DNA of 64,000 nucleotides from JAAXKN01 sp050259615 (GCA_050259615.1 JBLNAZ010000082.1:1-64000); one strand, 5' to 3'; counted from the first letter of the stretch, positions 28,259-38,188 are shown. The notes: generated by a model from the sequence alone, not told the origin. Translations and numbers: made by a program.

Positions 28259-28354
28259 ATGCCCTGCGGTAAAAAACGTAAACGCCATAAAATGGCAACG
28301 CACAAGCGTAAAAAAAGACTTAGGAAGAACAGACATAAGAAAAAATTAAGATAG
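28259..28354 (+). CDS. AURKAIP1/COX24 (mS38)-like basic mini-protein
   Basis: A 31-codon gene with an excellent ribosome binding site (AAGGAGGTTTAA-ATG). The product begins MPCGKKRKRHKMATHKRKKR and is almost all Lys/Arg/His. This matches the short AURKAIP1/COX24-domain proteins of Bacteroidota and relatives, counterparts of the mitochondrial small-subunit protein mS38, so a ribosomal role is likely. It lies 15 bases after the zinc-ribbon/TPR gene and before tRNA-Thr. Too short for most gene callers, but the sequence is characteristic. Confidence 0.85.
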   Translation: MPCGKKRKRHKMATHKRKKRLRKNRHKKKLR

Positions 28355-28425
28355 TATACTGGTGAAAAATGGAAGATTGAAGTTGCAAAGCCAATGTCTT
28401 CCATTTAGCATCTTATACAGGTCAG

Positions 28426-28498
<73 letters not shown>

Positions 28499-28525
28499 CG
28501 AGTATAAAATACTATTTAAGAATTT

Positions 28526-28556
28526 GCCCTGCAGCATTGTGCCGCGGGGCTTTTTT
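28526..28556 (+). terminator. Intrinsic terminator after tRNA-Thr
   Basis: GCCCTGC pairs with GCGGGGC (one G-U) around an 11-base loop, followed by six T residues. Confidence 0.75.
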
Positions 28557-28783
28557 GATTTTAAACGGCCTCATGTTCTGCCGCTGTATAGCTTCTTTGA
28601 AAAAATATTTCAAAAAAATAAAAAATATTTTTTTATTTCACTCTTATTCGTTGCTATTATTTAATAATCTTCATATCATAAAAATAGGGCGAAAATAGTG
28701 ACCTTCTTTAAGGTGTTCGAGCGATAAGTTTGTCATATAATTCTTCAGAATCACCTGCCAATCAGAGAGAGGGAGACAATACG

Positions 28784-29875
28784 ATGGATGATATTTCTGT
28801 AGAGTACATCAGTAGAAAGAATACGGTGCTAGATGTAGTACTGAACGGAATAGCAGACGGTGTCTATATTGTAGATGCTAAAAGAAAAATTATTTTCTGG
28901 AATGAGGGCGCTGAAAATCTCACCGGCTATAGGTCAGAAGAGGTCCTGGGCTACAGGTGCAGCGAGGACATATTAAAACATATCGATGAAAACGGCGAGC
29001 CGCTGGGACTTGAAACCTGCCCGCTCGAATTGGCACTGTCGCAGGGCAAATCAACCAAGATTAAAATCTATCCGCAGCACAAAAACGGTAAACGATTCCC
29101 CGTTATGGCCCATATCTCTCCAATTAGAAATAAAGATGATGAAATAATTGCCGCCGTGGAGGTGTTCCGCGATATCTCAAAAGAAGAAGACCTGCGCATT
29201 CTGCAGGAGAAATTTAATAATATGATTAAACGCTACGTCTCTTATGCTACAGTTGAAAGGGTAATGGCCCAGGTTCTCTCGGGCAAGGATTCCAAATCAA
29301 GAAAAAGTGATCTTACGATCCTCTATCTGGACCTTGTGCAGTTTACCGCCCTATCTGAGAAGTATCCGCCTGAAGAGGTGGCGCAGAGGCTTAACGAGGT
29401 CTTCGGAATATGTGAAGCAGTTATTAAAGAATTTTACGGGGATATCGACAAGTTCATAGGGGATGCCCTGATGGCTGAATTTGTTGATGCCAACGACGCC
29501 GTTAAAGCAGCTGAAAAAATTCTTGTTTCACTTGTTTCACTTAACAGGCGTTATGTTATGGAGGGCAGGGAGGTAATTAACGTCAGAATTGCATTAAACA
29601 GCGGCAATGTGGTTCAGGCCGAAATCGGCACCCCTGCAAGAAAAGAACTCACCGTAATCGGAGACGTTGTAAATACAACCGTCCGCATCGAAAAGCTGGC
29701 AACACCAAATACAGTTTTTATAACTGAATCCACACTCTCCCGACTGCAGGACAGCAAAGGATTCCTTTTTGACAGAAGAATTCTGGTTAAAGGCAAAACC
29801 GAACCTGTTTCTATTTACTCTTTAGTGAAGGTTCCGCAATTGAGTAATGTTCCCGGCAATAACGTAAGAATCTAG
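28784..29875 (+). CDS. PAS-domain class III adenylate/guanylate cyclase
   Basis: About 363 residues. A PAS sensor domain ('VLNGIADGVYIVDAKRKIIFWNEGAENLTGY') spans about 15-140, then a short linker and a class III nucleotidyl cyclase domain (about 175-350). The two metal-binding aspartates are visible in 'ILYLDLVQFTALSE' and 'DKFIGDALMAEF'; 'VIGDVVNTTVRIEKLA' carries the transition-state residues. No membrane segment. Probably makes cAMP in response to a PAS-sensed cue. ATG 28784 with 'GGGAGA' upstream is preferred over an in-frame TTG at 28730. Confidence 0.9.
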   Translation: MDDISVEYISRKNTVLDVVLNGIADGVYIVDAKRKIIFWNEGAENLTGYRSEEVLGYRCSEDILKHIDENGEPLGLETCPLELALSQGKSTKIKIYPQHKNGKRFPVMAHISPIRNKDDEIIAAVEVFRDISKEEDLRILQEKFNNMIKRYVSYATVERVMAQVLSGKDSKSRKSDLTILYLDLVQFTALSEKYPPEEVAQRLNEVFGICEAVIKEFYGDIDKFIGDALMAEFVDANDAVKAAEKILVSLVSLNRRYVMEGREVINVRIALNSGNVVQAEIGTPARKELTVIGDVVNTTVRIEKLATPNTVFITESTLSRLQDSKGFLFDRRILVKGKTEPVSIYSLVKVPQLSNVPGNNVRI

Positions 29876-29905
29876 CATAAAATATTCATTCCTTATGAAT
29901 TCTGC

Positions 29906-29935
29906 AGAGGCGCTATTTTAAGGCGCCTCTTTTTT
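29906..29935 (+). terminator. Intrinsic terminator after the cyclase gene
   Basis: AGAGGCGC / GCGCCTCT eight-base-pair stem with a nine-base loop, followed by TTTTT. Confidence 0.88.
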
Positions 29936-30167
29936 CCCCCCTGCATCCCCACCTTAATAAATAAGAACGGAAACAATGTAAGTACATTGGAAATAAAGGG
30001 TTAGGGCATTTTTTCGTCCCCATCGGGAGTGCTCAGATGTTTAATATTAGCCAACATTTCATGCCTGGCACCGGCATAATAGTTTGATTACAGCCTGAAA
30101 TTAAAGAACCCACATGTGGCACCCGAGTTGTCTTATCCTAGGCACGATCAATTATATAAGGAATGAA
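29936..30167. other. Leader region of the DUF4091 gene
   Basis: About 230 bases with a small palindrome CAATGT-aagt-ACATTG near 29973-29988 and no clear gene. An upstream in-frame ATG (30114) reads into the next gene, but its 18 codons precede the signal peptide and look like leader, not protein. Confidence 0.4.
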
Positions 30168-32177
30168 ATGATGACTAGTATTACGACTCGAGGCCTGGTT
30201 ACAACACTGCTCCTCAGCTTGTTTACTCTGCAGATTTTTGCGCAGAGTAATAACAAATCTACATCAGCTAACGCTGCTGCAGCTTTGTTAGATGTTTACT
30301 CAATGCCCGCTACACTGCACCAGGAACTGACAGGAAAGAATACCCCGGCTACAATTACTCCGATTTCAAAGATGTCAGTCCGCGTAGCAAGAGGCGAGTT
30401 TGAATCACTTTCGCTGTTTATTCAGCCCAAAGCCCAGATAAACAACATTAAGTTTAACTGGACAGACTTCAAAAACGGTTCAATGACTATTCCTGCAAAC
30501 CGCATGGATGTTTCAATAGTTAAGGTTTGGTACCAGTCGGGCTACAAATCAGATATCGCCGAAACCGGCGTAATTAAACACCTGACACAGGAAGTTCTTG
30601 TAAAAAATGACAACCTGATTAAAGTTGACTACTCTGCACAGACCAACTTACTTCTTTGTACAAAAAAGTCAGACGGTACACAGTACTATCAGAATATCAG
30701 CGATCCTAATGGAACCTTCCCGACAAATGATGTAACTGTAAAGGATGCCGATACTCTTCAGCCCTTCTCACTAGATGGTACAACAAACAGACAGATCTGG
30801 ATGACAGTTCACGTTCCTGACAATGCCCAGGCTGGCAAGTATACAACAACAATGACAGTTACAAGCGACCAGGGAACAGTAACATCTTTCCCGATCGAAA
30901 TTGAAGTTTTGCCTTTCAATCTCGATCAGTCACGCCTGACATACAGCATTTATTACCATGGCTATGCTGATAAATGGGTTGATGTGCCTTTCAATTACAA
31001 CACGAAAAACCTTGATGAGTACAGAAAAGAAATGCAGGATCTTAAGGATCACGGCGTTCTCTATCCGACAACTTACCAGATCCTTAATAACCTCGACCTG
31101 GACCTCCAGATCAGGAAAGAAGTCGGTCTTCCTATGGATAAACTCTTCACACTCGGTCTTGGAACGGGTAATTCCACTTCTACTTCAGATCTGAACAACC
31201 TTAAGTCACAGGTTCAGCAGTGGAAAGATAAGATTGCACAGTACGGCGGTAAAGAACTTTATGTATATGGTATTGATGAAGCCCGCGGTACACAGCTTAC
31301 AAGCCAGAGAGCCGCATGGACCGCAGTCCACGATGCAGGTGCCAAGGTGTTCGTTGCCGGCTACTATGAAACATTTGATTCAATGGGTGACATACTTGAC
31401 GTAGCAAACATTCAGCAGGACCTCCGTCCCGACCAGGCTCAGAAGTATCACTCAAAAGGCAACAAGATATTCTCTTACTCCAACCCTCAGGTTGGGCAGG
31501 AAAACCCTGAACTCTACAGAAGAAACTACGGTCTTGCGCTCTGGAAAGCCGGTTATGATGGCGCTATGAACTACGCATATCAGAAATTCTATAACAGTGA
31601 GTGGAACGATTTCGATAACTCACGCTACCGCGAAGAAACTTTTACATATGCTACAAGCAATGGCATCTTAGGCACAATTGAATGGGACGGTTTCCGTGAA
31701 GGTGTTGATGACGTAAGATACCTCTCAACACTCTTAAACAAAATCGATTCACTGAAAAAAGCAGGCAAGGACGTTTCTACTGCTGAAGCTTTTGTAAACA
31801 GCATAGATCCCACCCAGGATATGGACCAGACAAGAAGCCAGATCATAGACCAGATCCTCAATCTTCAGGGTACAACAACTACCGCAGTTGAGACTGTAAA
31901 ATCAACAGCTCCAGGGGATTACAAGCTGGATCAGAACTATCCTAATCCGTTTAATCCTTCGACAAAGATCAGCTATACCATTCCGCAGAACTCAATGGTA
32001 TCACTGAAAGTATTTGACATGCTGGGTAAGGAAGTGGCAACACTGGTCAATGAGCAGAAGGCGCCGGGCAGCTATGAGGTAACTTTCGACGGAGCAAATC
32101 TTACAAGCGGTATGTACGTCTATGAACTGAAGACTAACAACTTCGTTCAGAATAAAAAAATGATGCTTGTGAAGTAA
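30168..32177 (+). CDS. Secreted DUF4091 glycosidase-like protein with type IX secretion sorting domain
   Basis: About 669 residues. A signal peptide follows the tandem ATG ('LVTTLLLSLFTLQIFAQ'). Residues about 60-270 form a beta-sandwich. The middle is a TIM-barrel-like region matching DUF4091, with 'LYVYGIDEARG', 'YSNPQVG' and the C-terminal 'TIEWDGFREGVDDVRYL'. The last 90 residues are the type A sorting domain: 'YPNPFNPSTKISYTIP', 'KVFDMLGKEVATLV', 'SGMYVYELKT', ending 'KMMLVK'. This tag directs export through the type IX system and surface attachment or release. DUF4091 proteins are related to glycoside hydrolases, so a role in polysaccharide breakdown is plausible. Confidence 0.85.
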   Translation: MMTSITTRGLVTTLLLSLFTLQIFAQSNNKSTSANAAAALLDVYSMPATLHQELTGKNTPATITPISKMSVRVARGEFESLSLFIQPKAQINNIKFNWTDFKNGSMTIPANRMDVSIVKVWYQSGYKSDIAETGVIKHLTQEVLVKNDNLIKVDYSAQTNLLLCTKKSDGTQYYQNISDPNGTFPTNDVTVKDADTLQPFSLDGTTNRQIWMTVHVPDNAQAGKYTTTMTVTSDQGTVTSFPIEIEVLPFNLDQSRLTYSIYYHGYADKWVDVPFNYNTKNLDEYRKEMQDLKDHGVLYPTTYQILNNLDLDLQIRKEVGLPMDKLFTLGLGTGNSTSTSDLNNLKSQVQQWKDKIAQYGGKELYVYGIDEARGTQLTSQRAAWTAVHDAGAKVFVAGYYETFDSMGDILDVANIQQDLRPDQAQKYHSKGNKIFSYSNPQVGQENPELYRRNYGLALWKAGYDGAMNYAYQKFYNSEWNDFDNSRYREETFTYATSNGILGTIEWDGFREGVDDVRYLSTLLNKIDSLKKAGKDVSTAEAFVNSIDPTQDMDQTRSQIIDQILNLQGTTTTAVETVKSTAPGDYKLDQNYPNPFNPSTKISYTIPQNSMVSLKVFDMLGKEVATLVNEQKAPGSYEVTFDGANLTSGMYVYELKTNNFVQNKKMMLVK

Positions 32178-32198
32178 AACTGAAGCTAAAAGTTAATT

Positions 32199-32242
32199 AA
32201 AGCCTCGGCCGATAGAAATATCTGCTGAGGCTTTCTTGTTTT
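32199..32242 (+). terminator. Intrinsic terminator after DUF4091 gene
   Basis: AAAGCCTCGGC pairs with GCTGAGGCTTT (11 pairs, one G-U) around a 14-base loop; a T-rich tract follows. Confidence 0.75.
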
Positions 32243-32280
32243 AAATATTGCGAAGGGTATCAATAGTTTTCAGCTGAATT

Positions 32281-33279
32281 CTATAATTTAAACTTCATTC
32301 TCAGCCATTCATACGCGGCGTTGATCTCTTTGGTTTTCCTTTCTGCCAGCTCAATCAGTTCCTCACCCAGGCTTGCTACTTTATCGGGATGGTACTTGGC
32401 CATTTCATCAATATATCTTTTTCTTATTTCGGATTTGGTTACTTTTCCCCTTAAACCCAGAATGACGCCAAAATACCTTGTTTTTTCTTCATCTGATGAA
32501 TCGGAAAAACTGAACTGGTATTCTTCTTTTCTATAGTCGGAAGAATTGTCTTTCCCCGAAGGCCCGGCTTTGCCGTGTTTTTCATGTCTTTCCGATTTTT
32601 CTTTTCTTTTTTGGCTGCTGCTGTGCTTTTTCCACTTTTCCCTGCTTTGGTCCGAAACGCTGAAAATGGAGCGGTAAAGCTCGTTTTTACCGGTAGTTTT
32701 ATCCAGGTAATCAAGCATGGTGAGATTAAGATTATTCCAGTCCGTGTACCTCAACTTTTCAGCCGACTGTATGAGCAGTTTATCGGCAGAAACCGGGGCA
32801 AGATTGAGCCTGATTTTCTTTAGACGGTAACTGTCTGCAACCGGAGTTGCAATCTTAAAGATATGAGTAATCCATTTGTCCTCTGCTGCGTGCAGTATAA
32901 GGTTATAAAGGATTAAATAATCTGTAATAACATTGCCTGCGGGCTGCTTTTCAATTAAAGAGCTGGAAAGGCAGATGCACTGAAGGCGGCCGGAGGCGGA
33001 AAAGATAAATTCGTTCAGCGTCTGATCAATATCGAGGTTAAACCATTTAAGAAATATGGTGTTGACCGCAGGAGTCCAGAAATGATTCTTAAACTCTATT
33101 GCCTGACGTATATTGTGCGTAAGATAACTGAATGAGAAATCAGACAGCCCGCTCTGAACTGAAGCTAAAGCGCTCCAGATCTGGGAATAGACTTCATCGT
33201 AAACGTCGAAAGCCTCTTCATACCTATCCATGCTGAACAGCAGGTCAGCTGCATCTCTTAACTTGGAAATGTCACCCAT
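32281..33279 (-). CDS. J-domain protein (DnaJ-like C-terminal domain)
   Basis: The 332-residue product ends in a J domain: 'RYFGVILGLRGKVTKSEIRKRYIDEMAKYHPDKVASLG...INAAYEWLRMKF' with the HPD tripeptide that stimulates Hsp70 ATPase. A Ser/Lys/Glu-rich linker (about 225-260) separates it from an unrecognised helical N-terminal 220 residues, which probably selects clients. There is no glycine-rich or zinc-finger region, so it is not canonical DnaJ. It lies 92 bases downstream of ssnA but has no evident purine link. Confidence 0.82.
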   Translation of the reverse strand: MGDISKLRDAADLLFSMDRYEEAFDVYDEVYSQIWSALASVQSGLSDFSFSYLTHNIRQAIEFKNHFWTPAVNTIFLKWFNLDIDQTLNEFIFSASGRLQCICLSSSLIEKQPAGNVITDYLILYNLILHAAEDKWITHIFKIATPVADSYRLKKIRLNLAPVSADKLLIQSAEKLRYTDWNNLNLTMLDYLDKTTGKNELYRSIFSVSDQSREKWKKHSSSQKRKEKSERHEKHGKAGPSGKDNSSDYRKEEYQFSFSDSSDEEKTRYFGVILGLRGKVTKSEIRKRYIDEMAKYHPDKVASLGEELIELAERKTKEINAAYEWLRMKFKL

Positions 33280-33371
33280 TTATAAAATTTCTAATTTTGA
33301 AAAGTGAATTTAGCAATACTTTGCGAAATATAAAAGAAAATGGATGACCTGAAAAGGGACTCTTTTAAGCT

Positions 33372-34697
33372 TTAATTTATCTCTCTGATTTTCTTCCAGA
33401 GCCTTTCTGCCTGAAGTCTTGCCTTTTCGTAAAACGGACTGGTATCAAAAGGAAAACTTCCTTCTTCGAGAACAATCCTGCCGTTAATTATTACCGTTTC
33501 AACATTCTTTGAAGATAATCCGAAAATAATATGTCCTCCAAGGTTCTCAGATAATAAAGGCGTAGGGGATTGGTAATTAAACACAACAAGGTCAGCTGCA
33601 AAACCTTTCTCGATCTTTCCGAAATTTCTTTCAAAGTATTTATTAAGAATCAGGTTTCCATTCTGCAGGGCTTTAAGCAGGCCATCCAATGAAAAGTCCG
33701 CTCCGGCATCTGAACTTTTGTAGAAAGCCGTTTTCAGTTCTTCCAGCATGTCGGACCCAATGCCGTCAGTGCCCAGGGCGAGGTTATCAACGGATTTCAG
33801 CTTGTCTGAATATCCGACAGAATTGTTCATGTTTGAGCGCGGGTTATGCACAAGAAAAGACCCGCTGCGGTTTATAAGATCAATATCATTTAGGCCAAGA
33901 TGCACTCCGTGGGCCAGAATTGCCTTTTCATTCAGAAGGCCCGAGTTTTCCAGCCGCTCTGCAATGTCAAGATCATGGTAATGATGTGAATAAGCTACGT
34001 CGTATCTGTCCTCGGCAGCGTGTATGTGAATGCCTCTTGCGGTTTCGCGTACTGTTTCAGAGAGCATCCTTAAGCTCCTGTCGCTTAAAGTGAACAGGGC
34101 ATGAGCTCCTATTGCGCCTTCAATTAACCTGGATCTTTCCTCTTCTTGTTTTAAGCATTTCAGTTTACCAATAAACTCAACCGATTCCTCAATGCCTTCA
34201 AGAGTTCCTGTCTTTCCGTTTCTGTCCGTAACCTCATAGCACAGAATGCCGCGGAGTCCTGCCTTTAGAAATGATTCTTTCAGCGTGTCGAGGGAGCCTT
34301 TAATAAATGAAGGCGATGCATTATGATCTATTACAGAAGTGGTGCCGCATTTTATAGCTTCAAGAGCACCAATAACTCCGCTGTAATAAAGAGATTCTTC
34401 ATCAAGTGCTCTATCCAGCCGCCACCATAGGTTCTTTAATATTCCGATAAAATCCCTGGATGGCTTAATTCCCGCCATTATGCCTCTTGCAAGCACTGAA
34501 TAAAAATGATTATGCGAGCATACGAGACCGGGTGAGACGTACTTGCCCGTGCAGTCAATTACCCTGGCCTGGCTGTTATCCGGCGCGATATTGCTGCCCG
34601 CAGCAGTTATTTCACTTCCTTCAATTAAGACATCAATATTGTTTTTAACCGAAGGGGGATAGAAACTGATTACGTTTGCATTTTTAAGTAATATCAT
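33372..34697 (-). CDS. ssnA: SsnA amidohydrolase
   Basis: The 441-residue metal-dependent amidohydrolase is strongly SsnA-like: 'VCSHNHFYSVLARGIMAGIKPSRDF', 'LKNLWWRLDRALDEESLYYSGV' and 'HIHAAEDRYDVAYSHH' match the E. coli protein closely. Metal ligands are HNH, H in 'HIHAAED', H in 'AILAHGVH' and D in 'LALGTDGIGSDM'. SsnA belongs to the anaerobic urate degradation gene set and probably hydrolyses a reduced purine or a ring-opened intermediate; the exact reaction is not established here. Its ATG overlaps the ygfK stop by four bases, showing coupled translation. Confidence 0.92.
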   Translation of the reverse strand: MILLKNANVISFYPPSVKNNIDVLIEGSEITAAGSNIAPDNSQARVIDCTGKYVSPGLVCSHNHFYSVLARGIMAGIKPSRDFIGILKNLWWRLDRALDEESLYYSGVIGALEAIKCGTTSVIDHNASPSFIKGSLDTLKESFLKAGLRGILCYEVTDRNGKTGTLEGIEESVEFIGKLKCLKQEEERSRLIEGAIGAHALFTLSDRSLRMLSETVRETARGIHIHAAEDRYDVAYSHHYHDLDIAERLENSGLLNEKAILAHGVHLGLNDIDLINRSGSFLVHNPRSNMNNSVGYSDKLKSVDNLALGTDGIGSDMLEELKTAFYKSSDAGADFSLDGLLKALQNGNLILNKYFERNFGKIEKGFAADLVVFNYQSPTPLLSENLGGHIIFGLSSKNVETVIINGRIVLEEGSFPFDTSPFYEKARLQAERLWKKIREIN

Positions 34698-37600
34698 AAC
34701 TGCCTCCCTCCATGGTATAATTCTTTAACTGAACTGCCCGGTATGAGATACCTGTAATTCTTGAGAACCAGCACAATGGTTTTAATGAACTGATGAAAGG
34801 ATTCATCCTGAAGGCTTGCTTCGAACGATGTAGTTATGACTTCTCCGAATCTGTCCAGCATTATTAGTCCTGTCTCATCTTCGTATCTTGCCAGGATAGA
34901 AGTTTCTGCGGATCCTTTATCCATTAAAAAACCGTTATTGCTGCTCCCGTAAAAGGATTTTTCATCGTAGAATAGCGTGAGTTTATCCTTAAACGGGGAA
35001 CCCTCGTGGGGACAGAAAGTTTCGCAGTTGCCGCAGCTGTTGCAAAGACTGTCGATGTGGAGTATCTGAAATCTGTCACTGAAGAGGTCGCAGTCTTCAG
35101 TTGAAACTGCAATGTTGGCGCGGTTCGGGCAAACCTCGACACAGATATTGCAAAGCAGATTGCAGTTCAGGCATGCCCCAGCGCGGGTCTGATCGGAATT
35201 AGAAATATCTTTAATTACATTTCCCTTCAGGCTTACAATTCCGGAAAGGTCTCTTTTTTTATTATCTGATGTGCCGTTTTCTCCGGGCACAATTCCTTCC
35301 TTTGCAATTATATATTCTGCTGTTTTCTTTCCGTCTGAAATTGCATTTAATACGCTTGAAGGCCCCCTGAGAGCGTCTCCGCCAATAAATACATTATCCA
35401 GCACTGTTTCGTTTGAATTTATATTTACCCTTGGGCTAACGGCCTCATCTCCTGTTAAATTATTATTTCTTAATAACTGATAATCTGTGTGTTCGCCTAT
35501 TGCAGAAATTACCGTATCAATTTCAATCTCTTCAAATGAGCCATTTACAGCTCTTATGCCCATGCGTCCATCGGCCTCAGGAGCCGCGAGCTCCATTACC
35601 TGGCATTTAAGTGTGTTATCCTTAAAGCTAAAAGGCAGAAGGAGCTCTTTAATATTTATTCCTTCACTTATTGCTGCCTCAAGTTCCTCTTTATCGGCCG
35701 GCATGTATTTAATAGTCCTCCGGTAAATTATATACACCTGTTCCACGCCTTCAATTCTTCCGGCGGCTCTTGCCGAGTCCATTGCAGAATTGCCTCCGCC
35801 TATTACGGCTACATATTTCCCTAAAGAAAGTTTACTGCCGGAATTAAACGATCTTAAGAATTCAATTGCATTATATATCCTGCCGGTTCCGCTTAATCCT
35901 GGTTCTGTTGACTCTGAGGCGCCAATGGCAACATAAATATATTTATAGCCGTCTTCCTTTAATTTCTGAACGGAGAAATTTCTATCAATATTGTAAATGA
36001 ATTTTACGCCGTGTTTCTCAATGAATTCAACGTCGCGGTCAATTGCACTTTGAGGAATTCTGAAGTTAGGTATTGAATGTCTGACAGTTCCCCCGGCTTT
36101 GGACTGGGTTTCGAAGACCGTAACATCAAAGCCTGCCTTTGCAAGAAAATATGCTGCCGTAAGTCCTGCCGGTCCGCCGCCTATTATTGCCGCCTTCGGG
36201 CTTCCGGGCTTAAGTGTTAAACTATCCCTGTTTTCCCTCATATATTGAACGAACCCGTTTTCTGCTGCTGATTTCTTCAGCTCACGTATCTGAACGGGCT
36301 CATCATATTCACGCCTTTGACAATTCCGCATGCAGTTGTGGTCGCAAATGTAGCCCGTAATATTAGGAAGCGGGTTTTTTTGGACAATGAGGTCAAAAGC
36401 TTTACTATAATTGCCTTCTTTTATAAAACTTATGTATTCCGGAATATCCTGATGTATCGGGCAGGCTTCAACACACGGGGAAATGCAGCAGTCGAACATT
36501 TTCAGCTTTGATGTAACTTTTGGGGCAGTTACATTTTTTTTCGACTTACTGTAGTCTGCGTTTGTAAGAGAATCCTCTGCCAGCTGTTTTAGTTTTTCAA
36601 TATCAAGTATTTCCTTTGGAGAATCAGCCAGTATGATGCTTTCTTCTATAAGGTCTGCCATCTGCTTTAAGCGCATGTAACCGCCCGGCTTTAAGAGGTC
36701 CGTTACAAGCGTTACAGGATATATTCCTGTTTCTAGTATGGATAGGATGTTGCCTGAAACGGCTCCGCCAGAAAAAGATATATTGATTTTACCCGCAAAC
36801 TCTTCTGCCAGGTGGTATGCAAGATTAACTGTCAGAGGGAAAAGAGTTCTTCCCGACATGTACATCTGACTTTCAGCAAATCTGTGTCTAATGTTATTTA
36901 CCGGCAGTGTATTGGAAAGTTTTATGCCGAATGATTTTTTAAGACCTTCAGAAAAAGTTTGTAAGTTCTTAATTAAGCTCACGGCCTCATCCATTTTTAT
37001 GTCATGCCGAAAAGAACTTTCATCCAAAGAGAAATTACGTGACGTGGAATTAAGGATATTTTCAATCCGGTCATACCCGAGAAGGGTAGGATTCAACTTA
37101 ACAAAAGTATTAAGCTCTTTTTCCTTTAAGAGATATTCTGCAATTTTCTCAATCTCCCCCGGGGGGCAGCCGTGCATAGTAGAGAGCGTAACAGAATTGG
37201 ACACCGCGGGTGAAATGCTTTCCAGCTGAGCGATTACTCTTTCAGTCAATTTCCCGGAACCTTTATTTTCAAGTGAGTCTCTGAATATGCGGAACAGTTT
37301 GCCCTGAGTGAAGGAAAGAACCGTATGCCGGTATTCGTCAAACAGGTCGTTTTTTGAAGCGTCTTTCAAACCTTCAATGAAATTATCCATTGTTTCATGC
37401 CTTATTCCGTCAAGATCATAACCCACACTCATATTGAAAACAAATGACCTCGTGGAATTATCTGAAAATCCGAATGCAGCATTTAAGAAATGAATTAAAA
37501 ACCACGCTTTCAAATATTCCCGGTATGAATCCTTAAGTGATAACTCCTGCGACCATTCCACATTGTAAGCTTCATCCTCAGCATCAATACAGGGTCTGGC

Positions 37601-37879
37601 AACTTTTATATCATCCAGCTTCTGCACGGTTTTTAATTCGAAGAATCTTGCGCCGCAAAGAAAGGCTGTTACAATGTTCTGCGACATCTGGGTGTGCGGG
37701 CCCGCAGCAGGACCAAGCGGAAGGTCGAGCCTCTGGCCGAAAATGCTGGCTGCATCATGCTTTCTCTTGTAGAAAAACTTTTCTTCAGGAATACCGAAAA
37801 TAGACTTTTGATAAATGAATTCGCTTAGAATCCATTCAAGAAGGTCCTTTATGGCTACGGGCCTCATGCATTCGGACAT
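34694..37879 (-). CDS. ygfK: YgfK-type iron-sulfur flavin oxidoreductase
   Basis: From ATG 37879 the product is 1061 residues, close to E. coli YgfK. Residues 1-430 form a dihydroorotate-dehydrogenase-like barrel ('GPAAGPHTQMSQNIVTAFLCGARFFELKTVQ', 'STMHGCPPGEIE', 'TDLLKPGGYMRL'). Next is a GltD-like unit with cysteines ('CISPCVEACPIHQDIPEYI', 'CDHNCMRNCQ') and two nucleotide-binding sites ('IIGGGPAGLTAAYFLAKAG', 'VIGGGNSAMDSARAAGR'). Near the C-terminus are ferredoxin cysteines ('CLNCNLLCNICVEVCPNRA', 'CNSCGNCETFCP'). YgfK is required for anaerobic urate use in E. coli and is thought to pass reductant to the purine ring. The ATG is backed by GGGAG and family alignment; an upstream in-frame start would add 46 unrelated residues. 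Confidence 0.93.
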   Translation of the reverse strand: MSECMRPVAIKDLLEWILSEFIYQKSIFGIPEEKFFYKRKHDAASIFGQRLDLPLGPAAGPHTQMSQNIVTAFLCGARFFELKTVQKLDDIKVARPCIDAEDEAYNVEWSQELSLKDSYREYLKAWFLIHFLNAAFGFSDNSTRSFVFNMSVGYDLDGIRHETMDNFIEGLKDASKNDLFDEYRHTVLSFTQGKLFRIFRDSLENKGSGKLTERVIAQLESISPAVSNSVTLSTMHGCPPGEIEKIAEYLLKEKELNTFVKLNPTLLGYDRIENILNSTSRNFSLDESSFRHDIKMDEAVSLIKNLQTFSEGLKKSFGIKLSNTLPVNNIRHRFAESQMYMSGRTLFPLTVNLAYHLAEEFAGKINISFSGGAVSGNILSILETGIYPVTLVTDLLKPGGYMRLKQMADLIEESIILADSPKEILDIEKLKQLAEDSLTNADYSKSKKNVTAPKVTSKLKMFDCCISPCVEACPIHQDIPEYISFIKEGNYSKAFDLIVQKNPLPNITGYICDHNCMRNCQRREYDEPVQIRELKKSAAENGFVQYMRENRDSLTLKPGSPKAAIIGGGPAGLTAAYFLAKAGFDVTVFETQSKAGGTVRHSIPNFRIPQSAIDRDVEFIEKHGVKFIYNIDRNFSVQKLKEDGYKYIYVAIGASESTEPGLSGTGRIYNAIEFLRSFNSGSKLSLGKYVAVIGGGNSAMDSARAAGRIEGVEQVYIIYRRTIKYMPADKEELEAAISEGINIKELLLPFSFKDNTLKCQVMELAAPEADGRMGIRAVNGSFEEIEIDTVISAIGEHTDYQLLRNNNLTGDEAVSPRVNINSNETVLDNVFIGGDALRGPSSVLNAISDGKKTAEYIIAKEGIVPGENGTSDNKKRDLSGIVSLKGNVIKDISNSDQTRAGACLNCNLLCNICVEVCPNRANIAVSTEDCDLFSDRFQILHIDSLCNSCGNCETFCPHEGSPFKDKLTLFYDEKSFYGSSNNGFLMDKGSAETSILARYEDETGLIMLDRFGEVITTSFEASLQDESFHQFIKTIVLVLKNYRYLIPGSSVKELYHGGRQL

Positions 37880-38188
37880 ATACAGGCTCCCTAAAATTGT
37901 TACGTAAAGAGCATTTAGTAACTGAAAAGCCGGCGAAAATCTTTGGTCAGAACGGAAAATTAAAGACAATATAAAAAGAATTTTTAAAATAATCCCAATA
38001 CAAATTTTATTTGTCAAAAGTTGATATTAAAGAAAAAACTTATATTTTGCAGGGTACGTCTAAATTAATACATGGTATTTTCAGCAAAATGATATCGCTG
38101 GCTCCAAATATTTTTAATAAAGCAGCTCTTTCAGGAATACTTCTTTCAATAAATGCCGTTCATTATAAAAACCATAAAAGGATGATAT
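37880..38188. promoter_or_regulatory. Divergent promoter region of the purine island
   Basis: A 309-base AT-rich gap between the divergent ygfK and ygeY starts. For the ygeY side, TTGATA at 38021-38026 is followed 16 bases later by TATTTT (38043-38048), a weak sigma-70-like pair. No clear operator palindrome was identified and no regulator gene lies nearby. Confidence 0.35.

Noticed and set aside
34694..38017. Longer YgfK start with hydrophobic N-terminus
   Set aside because: The extra 46 residues have no counterpart in YgfK; the ATG at 37879 has a good ribosome binding site and starts the family alignment.
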